Notes under the pieces: generated by a model
What the model was told of the DNA's origin: nothing
The model's database searches: none
What the model saw: the letters and a program-made list of their open reading frames with translations, nothing else
DNA from: Leptolyngbyaceae cyanobacterium CSSed165cm_216
Lineage (GTDB): Bacteria; Cyanobacteriota; Cyanobacteriia; Phormidesmidales; Phormidesmidaceae
NCBI GenBank assembly: GCA_007135385.1
Contig: SLIY01000224.1
Span: 1 to 32,003, forward strand
DNA length: 32,003 bases
Reading direction: 5' to 3'
Translations under genes and position numbers: made by a program
Shown: in pieces, positions 1 to 8,218 of the stretch
Layout: every line of letters starts with the position of its first letter
Position numbering within the stretch: position 1 is the stretch's first letter

Positions 1-360
1 GGCCTCGCCACGGCGATCGCCGATCTCCCTCGCGATTGCTAACCACTGCTGGTGGTAGTCAATGGCCTGTTGGTATTGCCCCAGCGACTCGTACGCACTG
101 CCTAAGCCACCCAGGGAAATGGCCTCACCACGGCGATCGCCGATCTCCCGCTTGATCACTAACGACTGCTGATGGTAGTCAATGGCCTGTTGGTATTGCC
201 CCAGCGACTCGTACGCACTGCCCAAATTGCCCAGGGACTTGGCCTCACCACGGCGACTTTCCAGCGGAAACGCTTCGCGAACGCCGATCTCCCGCGCGAT
301 CATTAAGTGCTGCTGGTGGTAGTCAATAGCCTGTTGGTATTGCCCCAGCGACCACTGGTA
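1..360 (-). repeat. Tandem ~120-bp (40-aa) TPR-encoding DNA repeats
   Basis: Segments starting at 1, 121 and 241 align in register. Copies 1 and 2 are highly similar; copy 3 carries a 24-nt net insertion. Confidence 0.9.
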
Positions 361-1758
361 CGCATCGCCCAAAGTGCCACAAACATGGCCAAAGTTGAGC
401 TTTTCTGCCTGGGTTGGTTGCCACTGGCGATGGAGCTGACCATATAGATCAACTAGGGTGTTGTAGTATCCGCGCAACCTAAAGAAGCCAGCGCATCCAT
501 GAGCTACGCGGGCTGCATCGTTAAAGCGGCCCAATTCTATGAAATGGTAAAACGCCTCCAAGTATTCCCTAGCTACCTCTATGCTGTCGCTAGCCCCAAA
601 CTGTTGCCGACGATGGCTCCAAAAGTAGTCGATCGCCCGTTCGTGGGCGCTGGTCAAATCCCCCGCCTGCCGCTGCACAAACTCGCGAATGCGGGGCTGT
701 AGGCGAAATTGCTGGTGGCCTGTGGTACTGGGCTGGGGCAGTTCTTGCAGCAGCGATCGCCGATCCAAATCGCGCAGGTCAGCATCTGTCACAGGTTGCT
801 CGGGCACCAGGGCCGCAGCCATCTCCGCCGTAAATTCGTTTTGAAACACACTTACCTGGTTCAGCAGGTGCCGCAGCGGCTCGGGCAGGCGATCCAGGCT
901 CCAGATCAACACATCCTCGGCGCTGATGTTGGTTTCGTAGGGGCGATCGCCCCTGAGCTGAAACAGGTTATCAAACTGGTCTAAATGGCTGACCCGGCGG
1001 TGGCCAGGGCGATACTCATGGCGCAACCACCCGGCCACTAGGGTGAGGGCCAAGGGGTTGCCCTGCAACCGCTGGGCCAAAGACACCAGGGCCGGGTCAT
1101 CCTCTACCTCCAGCGCCACCAGCAGCGCCGCCCCTTCCTCCGGGGTCAGGCCCTGATCCAGCAACAACCATTCCGACTGTCGCCAGCCAAAGTACTTGGG
1201 CGGGTATTCTCGACTGGCCAGCAGCAGCACACTCTGGCTACCCAACTGCTGAAAATCTCTCAAAAAGTCAGCATAGCCCCCCTGCCACTCTCCCTCTGGG
1301 GTCAGCAGCGACTCCATATTGTCGATCGCCAGCAGGTAGCGACCCGTTTGTAGATGGCGCAGCAGCCGCTGAGGCAGGTCTTTGTCGTCAATGGCCTGCA
1401 CCTGGTCAAGGGGCACGTCTAGCTCTAGCAAAGCCCGCCGGGCCACGGCGGACAGAACCGTACCGGTGCGCACATCGGCCCCAAACTTGCTGGCAAAGCC
1501 AAGGCAGTCGGCAAAGGCTTTGCCCACCAGGGTAGTTTTGCCAATGCCCCCCTCCCCCCGCACGCCAATGATGGCGGTGGTGCCATCTTGCAGCCAGGTG
1601 GTCAGGTCGCCAAGCTGAGCCTGTCGCCCCTGAAAATAGCGCAGGTCAGGCAGGGGGTCGCTATAAATCAGTCGAGCCTTTTGACCCTCCTGGATAGTGA
1701 TGATATTTTGCTGATTCTCAACCGTGCCCTGGTTGACGACCCCAATTTTTTCAACCAC
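1..1758 (-). CDS. STAND-class NTPase (NB-ARC-like P-loop ATPase) with C-terminal TPR repeats; runs off the left window edge
   Basis: Read by hand: minus-strand frame with forward triplets starting at 1 mod 3 has no stop from 1761 to 1. Stop TAA at 1764-1762 and GTG start at 1758-1756. Translation begins VVEKIGVVNQGTVENQQNIITIQEG and contains GVRGEGGIGKTTLVGKA (Walker A), RYLLAIDNMESLL (Walker B-like), QSVLLLASREYPP, GNPLALTLVAGWL (NB-ARC GLPLA-like), then about 40-aa TPR units (LGSAYESLGQYQQAIDYHQQSLVIKREIGDRRGEA). Absent from the ORF track because no stop lies inside the window. Confidence 0.9.
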   Translation of the reverse strand, partial: MVEKIGVVNQGTVENQQNIITIQEGQKARLIYSDPLPDLRYFQGRQAQLGDLTTWLQDGTTAIIGVRGEGGIGKTTLVGKAFADCLGFASKFGADVRTGTVLSAVARRALLELDVPLDQVQAIDDKDLPQRLLRHLQTGRYLLAIDNMESLLTPEGEWQGGYADFLRDFQQLGSQSVLLLASREYPPKYFGWRQSEWLLLDQGLTPEEGAALLVALEVEDDPALVSLAQRLQGNPLALTLVAGWLRHEYRPGHRRVSHLDQFDNLFQLRGDRPYETNISAEDVLIWSLDRLPEPLRHLLNQVSVFQNEFTAEMAAALVPEQPVTDADLRDLDRRSLLQELPQPSTTGHQQFRLQPRIREFVQRQAGDLTSAHERAIDYFWSHRRQQFGASDSIEVAREYLEAFYHFIELGRFNDAARVAHGCAGFFRLRGYYNTLVDLYGQLHRQWQPTQAEKLNFGHVCGTLGDAYQWSLGQYQQAIDYHQQHLMIAREIGVREAFPLESRRGEAKSLGNLGSAYESLGQYQQAIDYHQQSLVIKREIGDRRGEAISLGGLGSAYESLGQYQQAIDYHQQWLAIAREIGDRRGEA

Positions 1759-1768
1759 CGATTAGCCC

Positions 1769-2176
1769 CTACAAGCTGAAGGTGTTCTGCTGGTTGACGA
1801 CGGTGCCCTGGTTGACGACACCGATTTTTTCCGCCAGCTGAGTCATATTTACAATTGCCCCCGGCTGGGCCTGCACCGCTGTTTGAATCGCCTGGGCTGA
1901 GGTTTGTAGCTCAAGATCTTGGGCTGCCAAGGCTTCTACGGTTGTGACCAAGGTAGCGGTGCCGTGGGTGGCGGGCTGTTGGTCAGCCAAGGTGGGCTGC
2001 TGGGCCACTTGTTCAATGGCCTGGGCGGTGGCCGGGTCTTTTTTACGCAGGGCAGTCAAAAAGCCGCTAACCAGGTTCCAGACGCTGTCGGACAGCTTTT
2101 CGCCGGTTTTCTCAAAGGCTTTGGTGGCCACCAGTGTGGCGATCGCGGCGGCCGTCAGGCTCACAGGTTCCATCAC
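1769..2176 (-). CDS. Small helical protein with C-terminal N/Q-rich motif matching the downstream STAND protein; candidate Bell/HeLo-like effector
   Basis: ORF MMEPVSLTAAAIATLVATKAFEKTGEKLSDSVWNLVSGFLTALRKK...LAEKIGVVNQGTVVNQQNTFSL. Directly upstream of and codirectional with the NB-ARC gene. Effector role is inference. Confidence 0.75.
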   Translation of the reverse strand: MMEPVSLTAAAIATLVATKAFEKTGEKLSDSVWNLVSGFLTALRKKDPATAQAIEQVAQQPTLADQQPATHGTATLVTTVEALAAQDLELQTSAQAIQTAVQAQPGAIVNMTQLAEKIGVVNQGTVVNQQNTFSL

Positions 2177-2262
2177 AGCGGCTCCAAACCAGGCAATTCG
2201 GTTGGCTTAATTGTACGCGACTCTTCTGTCGAGCCTCACGTTGAGAGCCACGGCAAAACGGC

Positions 2263-3036
2263 TTAATCCAACGCGCCCCAAGTGGCGGGACCAACGATGC
2301 CATCCACCTCCAGGTTATTATCCGCCTGCAAGCGCCGTACCGCCTCCTCAGTAAGCGGGCCAAAGAACCCCGTGATTGGTCCACTGTAGACCCCATTACT
2401 GGTCAGGGCCTGTTGCAGCTGGCGCACGGCGGCCCCTTCCATGCCCGGACGCAACACCGGGCGGGCCGTTGGGGAGGTGGCCGGGGGGGTAGAAGCCGGA
2501 GGGGTAGAGGCCGGGGGCGTGGTTTGGGTGGGGCCAGGGGTATTGCTGGGGGTTTCGGACTGCGGGATGGTCGCCGTAGGTGGGCTAGCCTCAGACGGTG
2601 GGGTGGGAAACAACTGGCTCCAGGTGGCTGGCCCCACAATGCCATCAGCGGTGACCCCAGCCGCCGCCTGGAACTGCTTCACCGCCGCCTCGGTATCCTC
2701 TTGATAGACCCCAGACACGGGTCCAGCATGGTAGCCCAGCAGCACTAACATCGACTGGAGTTCTTTGACCGCATCCCCCTGGCTACCAGGCCGTAACGTG
2801 GGCCGCACAATGCGGCCTCCAGTGACCGAAGGGGCCGCATTAGTATCGACCGTGGGGGGAGCCCCGAGATTAGGCACCTGTCCCAGGGCGGCCCCGGTGG
2901 CTACCCCGGCCAACACCATACCGCTGGCTAGGCCGCAGGCCCACTGGCGATAGTTCAGCCGAGGCAAACGAAGGGTTGGCGAGGCAGGGGCTAAGGGGAT
3001 CATGGTCACCATCTCCAGCAGAACAGACGAAAGCAT
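2263..3036 (-). CDS. Peptidoglycan-binding domain protein with two PG_binding_1-type repeats and a Pro/Thr linker
   Basis: LRPGSQGDAVKELQSMLVLLGYHAGPVSGVYQEDTEAAVKQFQAAAGVTADGIVGPATW and LRPGMEGAAVRQLQQALTSNGVYSGPITGFFGPLTEEAVRRLQADNNLEVDGIVGPATW; N-terminal hydrophobic segment. Confidence 0.9.
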   Translation of the reverse strand: MLSSVLLEMVTMIPLAPASPTLRLPRLNYRQWACGLASGMVLAGVATGAALGQVPNLGAPPTVDTNAAPSVTGGRIVRPTLRPGSQGDAVKELQSMLVLLGYHAGPVSGVYQEDTEAAVKQFQAAAGVTADGIVGPATWSQLFPTPPSEASPPTATIPQSETPSNTPGPTQTTPPASTPPASTPPATSPTARPVLRPGMEGAAVRQLQQALTSNGVYSGPITGFFGPLTEEAVRRLQADNNLEVDGIVGPATWGALD

Positions 3037-3084
3037 TATATAGTCGTTAGTTAGTCCATAAAGGCTAGGCTATAACCATAGCTT

Positions 3085-3879
3085 GTGAGCGTTAGTTTCG
3101 TGTCTACTCGACAGCGGTTTTGGGCCGTTGTGATCAGTTTGCTAGCCTGCGATCGCTGGTTGCAAGTGGTCAATTTTGCCGATCGGCTGGGCCGATCGGC
3201 CCCGGCAGCAGCCCCCTGGTTTGCCGGTTGCTTAGCGGTGGCCCAGGCCTGTACAAGGGCACCGTTACCCCCCGCCGATCGCTGGACCCAGTATTTCCAA
3301 GCCCAGGCCCAAGCCCAGGCCCAGGGGCAACCCGGGGCACTACTGCTGGCGGCCTTACCGGTGTTGTTGGTGAATGCCGATGGCTATGGCCACCGCCGTC
3401 GGGCCATGCAGCTGTGGACTGAATCCCTGGGGCTTCAGGCGCCAGATCAGATGGCCTTAGACGAAGGGTTTGTAATCATTTGTGACCGATTGAATCAACA
3501 TCAACCCCAGGGCAGCCACCCCCCGGAACCACCCCATCTAGAACAGTGCCATGGATGGCCAACGTCTAACCCACGATCGGGCTATGGGCGCGCCCAGATC
3601 CTCATCCAGCAGAGTCAACAGCAATTCACCCTAGCCCTAGGGCTGGCCGATCGCATGGGCTGGTCGACAGCCATGATCGGCCTCGTGGGCAGCCTTCTAG
3701 CCTGGCAAACAGGGGTTGTGCCGTTGTGGTTGAGCTACCCCATGGGTCCCCAGGATACGGCCTGGGGTGACTCCTACCCCGACTTAGAGACCTTGGCTAA
3801 AACCCTCTATGCCAGTTGGGCCGCAGGTCGTGGCCAAGCCCTGGGTCAGGGTCTGACACCGCCACCGATTGAGGCTTAG
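3085..3879 (+). CDS. Hypothetical protein; C-terminal segment vaguely like an ADP-ribosylglycohydrolase tail (weak)
   Basis: 264-aa ORF with GTG start, contains QAQAQAQAQG run. Family not recognised. Confidence 0.6.
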   Translation: MSVSFVSTRQRFWAVVISLLACDRWLQVVNFADRLGRSAPAAAPWFAGCLAVAQACTRAPLPPADRWTQYFQAQAQAQAQGQPGALLLAALPVLLVNADGYGHRRRAMQLWTESLGLQAPDQMALDEGFVIICDRLNQHQPQGSHPPEPPHLEQCHGWPTSNPRSGYGRAQILIQQSQQQFTLALGLADRMGWSTAMIGLVGSLLAWQTGVVPLWLSYPMGPQDTAWGDSYPDLETLAKTLYASWAAGRGQALGQGLTPPPIEA

Positions 3880-4041
3880 GAGAACTGTCTACAGCTACCA
3901 CTGCACCTCAAAAAGGGACGCTTATAATGGCTGAAGAAGAACTCTAGCCTTGATGGTTGATTTAACCTATTTATGAGGCGTGGTCATCGGTCTACTGTTG
4001 CTACATGAGCAGAGTTCGTTAACGTTCCTAACCTTTAACCT

Positions 4042-6639
4042 ATGAAGGCGATTCAGGATTTAGTGGCAACGGTTGAACGATGGTGGTCAGGCAACCCGCC
4101 CTCGATTAACTCTAAGACCCATCCGCTGACAGGCAATTCCTGGGCCGGTAAACCGGTACCAGGACTGCAGCCGTTGTCGCCCTCTTCCATCGGGCCGTCC
4201 TCCACGGGGCTGCCCGGTGCCGGGGCTGAGATATCCCCCAAAAAGGCTGATGATACTGGTATGGTGGCGACCCCGGTTGCACCCGCCTCCCGTCCTGCCA
4301 CCTGTCGGCCCACTAAACGGCGTCGCGGTGTGCGTCATCCGAAACTCGCCCTCACAATTACCATTCTCGGTCTGACGGCGGTGCTGGGTCAGCGCTTTTA
4401 CAACCAACCCAGCTTACAGGTAGGTAGTGTTGCCCCTGAAACGGTGGTGGCCCCCGCAGATGCCCGGGTAGAAGACCGTGAGACGACGGAGGAACGACGG
4501 CGAGATGCCCGCACCGGGGCATTGCGAGTCCTGCGAATTGACGATGCTACTAATGAAGCCGTCTTGCGTTCCCTGGGCAATTTAACCAACCAGGTAGGGG
4601 ATATTCTGCGCCAAGCCGAGCAGGTGCCGTTTGTTTCTACGGCCCATCTGTCTACCCATGTACAGTACTATCTACGCCAGTCTGACGATGCCAGTTGGCT
4701 GAAGTTACGCAGTCTAGTAGCCCCTGCCGCCGATGTAGACGCTGGGCCGCGCTCCGCCGTGGAACTGGAAACCCTAATCCGGGGCCAAACCCTGACCCCG
4801 GATCAAGAAAAGGCGCTGCAAGAGCTATGGTCCTATAACCAGCGAGCCTCCACCCAAGCGTTTGCGGAGTTACTCGATCGGGTTGAGCAATCTCGCCAGT
4901 CCTATCAGCAGGCCATGGCTAATCTGACCTTACTGGCGTCTCAGGTGGACGGACTCACCGCTAGTCCGCAACTGTTTGAGGTGAATACCCAAGAGTGGGC
5001 CAACACCCAAAGTGGCCTGCACCGGGCAGCAGAACGGATGTTGGCTCAGGGAATTGCCCCTGGGTTACCCGCTGATGTGTTGACCGAAGCCACTGAAGCC
5101 CAGCTGCGGGGCTCGGTGCCCCGGTCGATGGAGGGGGTTGCTAAGACCCTCTTACTGTCAGTGCTAGAACCTAACTTGGTGGAAGATTCTGACCGCACTC
5201 GCATTCAGGCGGATATGGCCGCTGAAGCGGTGAAGCCCGTCTATGTGGAGGCGCAGCAAGGAGAGCTGATTGTAGCAGCCGGGGATACGATTTCCCATAG
5301 TGATTTTGTGCTACTGGATAGCTTTAACCTGAGTCAGCGCCGCTTTAACTACTGGGGTCTTGCCATGTTCGGCGGGCTGGTGGGAGTTGGTGTAGGGGCT
5401 TTCCTGGTGATCGAGCAGTGGGTGCCCCAACGCCTACGCCAGCAAGACTATGTCTTGATCGCCGCGATGGTGGTCAGTGCTGGGGTGATGAAGATGGTGA
5501 GTGTGGTGGCCTATGGGCTACCGGCCATCGGCTTGTTAGCTGGGAGCTTTTATGGACCGGTGCTGGGGGGGACGGTGGTGATCCTCCTGGCCGTGTTACT
5601 GCCGGTGGGCGCTACGGTCAGCGGTATTCCCTTTGCGGCGGGGGTGGCGGGGGCCTTGGTGTGCAGTATTCTGGCAGGGCGAATGCGATCGCGGGAAGAA
5701 CTGGCTCTGCTGGGGGGGGGCATAGGCTTAACCCAGGGGGTCGTTTATGTGTTGTTGACCCTGGTGGTCAGTCCGGTGTCGCTGCTGTCGGCCTGGGCCA
5801 CCATTTTGACCGGGGCCGCCCTCCAGGGGGTCTACGGGGTCCTGTCCAGTATTGCGGCCCTGGGCATTAGCCCCTATCTAGAGCACCTGTTTGATTTGGT
5901 CACCCCAATTCGTCTAGCGGAGCTCTCTAACCCCAACCGCCCCATGTTGAAGCGATTGGCTTCAGAAGCACCGGGTACATTTCAGCACACCCTATTTGTA
6001 GCTAGCCTGGCGGAGGCGGCGGCTCGAGCCTTGGGCTGCAATGTGGAGTTGGTGCGCGCTGGCACGCTGTACCACGACATTGGTAAGATGCACGATCCCC
6101 AGGGATTTATTGAAAACCAGATGGGAGGGCCGAACAAACACGACGAGCTGAATGATCCCTGGGTGAGTGCCACCATCATCAAAAAGCATGTCACCGAAGG
6201 ACTGGTTATGGCCCGTAGGTGTCGCCTGCCGAAAGCCCTGCGCGCCTTTATCCCCGAGCACCAGGGAACAATGCTGATCAGCTATTTTCACCACCAGGCA
6301 GAAGAAATGGCCAAGGACGATCCGGCTCTGGCGGTGAAAGAGTCCGACTTCCGCTATGATGGGCCAATTCCCCAATCCCCAGAAACCGGGATTGTAATGC
6401 TAGCAGATTCCTGCGAGGCGGCCCTGCGATCGCTGACCAATGCCACCCCAGATGAAGCCCTGGCCATGGTCAATCGGATTATGCGCGCCCGCTGGAAAGA
6501 TAACCAATTGGTCGACTCGGGCCTCACCCGTGAGCACATGACCGTGATTGCTGGTATTTTTGTGCAGGTGTGGCAGCAGTACAACCACAAGCGCATTGCC
6601 TATCCCAAGGCGGCCCTCACCCCTAGGATCAGGGCTTGA
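4042..6639 (+). CDS. PgpH-like 7TM-HD family phosphohydrolase (putative c-di-AMP phosphodiesterase)
   Basis: 865 aa: extracytoplasmic N-terminal domain, multi-TM block, HD domain (GTFQHTLFVASLAEAAARALG, LYHDIGKMHDPQGFIENQ, EHQGT). Confidence 0.93.
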   Translation: MKAIQDLVATVERWWSGNPPSINSKTHPLTGNSWAGKPVPGLQPLSPSSIGPSSTGLPGAGAEISPKKADDTGMVATPVAPASRPATCRPTKRRRGVRHPKLALTITILGLTAVLGQRFYNQPSLQVGSVAPETVVAPADARVEDRETTEERRRDARTGALRVLRIDDATNEAVLRSLGNLTNQVGDILRQAEQVPFVSTAHLSTHVQYYLRQSDDASWLKLRSLVAPAADVDAGPRSAVELETLIRGQTLTPDQEKALQELWSYNQRASTQAFAELLDRVEQSRQSYQQAMANLTLLASQVDGLTASPQLFEVNTQEWANTQSGLHRAAERMLAQGIAPGLPADVLTEATEAQLRGSVPRSMEGVAKTLLLSVLEPNLVEDSDRTRIQADMAAEAVKPVYVEAQQGELIVAAGDTISHSDFVLLDSFNLSQRRFNYWGLAMFGGLVGVGVGAFLVIEQWVPQRLRQQDYVLIAAMVVSAGVMKMVSVVAYGLPAIGLLAGSFYGPVLGGTVVILLAVLLPVGATVSGIPFAAGVAGALVCSILAGRMRSREELALLGGGIGLTQGVVYVLLTLVVSPVSLLSAWATILTGAALQGVYGVLSSIAALGISPYLEHLFDLVTPIRLAELSNPNRPMLKRLASEAPGTFQHTLFVASLAEAAARALGCNVELVRAGTLYHDIGKMHDPQGFIENQMGGPNKHDELNDPWVSATIIKKHVTEGLVMARRCRLPKALRAFIPEHQGTMLISYFHHQAEEMAKDDPALAVKESDFRYDGPIPQSPETGIVMLADSCEAALRSLTNATPDEALAMVNRIMRARWKDNQLVDSGLTREHMTVIAGIFVQVWQQYNHKRIAYPKAALTPRIRA

Positions 6640-6676
6640 TATATAGCAAAAGAACCTTGATATATAGCAAAAGAAC
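6635..6676 (+). repeat. Perfect 21-bp tandem duplication (cttgatatatagcaaaagaac x2) spanning the stop codon of the HD gene
   Basis: 6635-6655 and 6656-6676 identical by eye. Confidence 0.95.
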
Positions 6677-6908
6677 AAAGAGGGAAGAACGTAGGGCATA
6701 GCCCGTACGTAGCAGAGCGAGTGAAACACTTGCTGAACGCGGGTTTTACGCCTGTGATGTGTCTTGACTATGGGGCCATCTGCACTGGCGGCGGCTATAG
6801 GGCGCTGCGGCATAAGTCGGCCAACCATTCCTGATGTCTGGTACCTAGAATATGACACCCTTCGCAAAGGTGATCGTTTCAAGGTGATCGTATTTGTGTG
6901 AACCGGTA

Positions 6909-7217
6909 CTAATGCCCCTCCATCAGGTTACTGGTTTCAAAGTCAGCACAGTCGATGGCAGCCTCTGAGAGAGCCGTCTTGGGGTGCAGGGGGCATTTCA
7001 AAAAGGCGCTGTTGGTGAAATAACGGCAGTTGGCACAGGGAATTTTATGCATCACCGTGGCCCGGTTGACCCCATCACGGATGGCCGCTATCAGGTTCCA
7101 AGCCACTAAACCGACTAATAACCAGGCCAGCACAAAGCACATCGGCACCAAAATGGGCTGAATCAACTGGGTTAGCGCGACGGTGCTTTTCACCAGCAGC
7201 TGTACGATTGTGTCCAT
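6909..7217 (-). CDS. Conserved-looking membrane protein with a Cys cluster (CANCRYF...KCPLHP...DCADFE)
   Basis: 102-aa ORF: two hydrophobic segments then a C-terminal four-Cys region. Confidence 0.75.
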   Translation of the reverse strand: MDTIVQLLVKSTVALTQLIQPILVPMCFVLAWLLVGLVAWNLIAAIRDGVNRATVMHKIPCANCRYFTNSAFLKCPLHPKTALSEAAIDCADFETSNLMEGH

Positions 7218-7433
7218 GATGTTCCTAGGGTTTTGCTGCGCGACGGTAGGCCCAGTCCTGTCAGTCTGACTGCGGCTAATTAAACCTGTACCAAGTCCAG
7301 CACTAAGGTTCTGTCTAGGGGAAAGCGCCAGTTTTCGAACTGGACTTGGATCAGCGGCCCGAACTGCACTTCTATAGATTAATGCATTTGTCAGGTTAAT
7401 TCATTTGTAGTCAATTCATGTGTGGTTGCACCT

Positions 7434-7856
7434 TCACGGGGCAGGAGCTAAGGCGTCATGGGGTTGGGTGGCAATGGCTAACTGGACCCCCTCTAGGGTT
7501 CTCAGTTGATCCATCACAGCCACAACCCGACCATGGGGGACACTGGCATCAGCCCGAATCACCACCAAGTTCCCCTCAGTAGCGGTAATCAACGTCTGCA
7601 CCGCTGCTAGCAACTGGTTGTCCTCATAGGGGCGATCGCCAATGAACACCTGGCCACTGGAGTCAAGGGTGACCACCAGCCGCTGTTGGGGCTGCCCTTC
7701 AGCCGTTTGGGCTCCGGGCAGGGCCACAGGCAACCCTTCGTGACGGGTTAAAAATAGACTGGAAATGATAAAAAAGGCCAGCACCGCAAACACCACATCA
7801 ATCATCGGCACAATGTTGATGCTAATGGGGGTTTCCGGGTCATCTGGCAGACGCAT
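7434..7856 (-). CDS. exbD: ExbD/TolR family biopolymer transport protein
   Basis: INIVPMIDVVFAVLAFFIISSLFLTRHEGLPVALPGA is the typical ExbD N-terminal TM region. Confidence 0.92.
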   Translation of the reverse strand: MRLPDDPETPISINIVPMIDVVFAVLAFFIISSLFLTRHEGLPVALPGAQTAEGQPQQRLVVTLDSSGQVFIGDRPYEDNQLLAAVQTLITATEGNLVVIRADASVPHGRVVAVMDQLRTLEGVQLAIATQPHDALAPAP

Positions 7857-7871
7857 AGGGCAGTGTTAGGC

Positions 7872-8189
7872 TTACAGCCGTATGGGTACCCATGCCCCCT
7901 GCAGCACTTGACCTTGGGCTAAGGCATGCCGTAGGCGAGCGAGTAGATCCAGTTCCATGGGAGTGAGGTCTGGTTGCTCTTGAATGGTAGCAATAATCGT
8001 GTCTACCTCTGGAGCTAATTCTCCTAAGGATAGGGTTTGACTAACTAAGGCTTGAAGACAAGCCGAGCGGTACAGGGGGGGTAAGTCAGCCAACATAGCA
8101 ATTACCGTAGTCTGGGGGTTACTGATGCCTTCAGTCCTGCGGCCCCAATCCCGGAAGCAGGCGGCCAGTTTTACAATAGGTCCATCCAC
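7872..8189 (-). CDS. Hypothetical protein
   Basis: 105-aa ORF between exbD and the EVE gene, same strand. Confidence 0.6.
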   Translation of the reverse strand: MDGPIVKLAACFRDWGRRTEGISNPQTTVIAMLADLPPLYRSACLQALVSQTLSLGELAPEVDTIIATIQEQPDLTPMELDLLARLRHALAQGQVLQGAWVPIRL

Positions 8190-8218
8190 ATGGGACTTTG
8201 GTGAATCATCCGATCAGC

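Noticed and set aside
499-1618. Plus-strand ORFs (499-702, 709-984, 1382-1618) in the track
   Set aside because: They are antisense to the verified open NB-ARC/TPR frame and have no recognisable domain.
1758-1780. Possibility that effector and STAND protein are one gene split by a frameshift
   Set aside because: Both the TAG ending the effector and the TAA in the STAND frame are present, and the motif occurs twice. Two genes with a duplicated motif explains this better, though an ancient fusion/fission cannot be excluded.
2403-2748. Pro/Arg- and Gly/Arg-rich ORFs on both strands
   Set aside because: Frame-shifted translations of the Pro/Thr linker of the peptidoglycan-binding protein.
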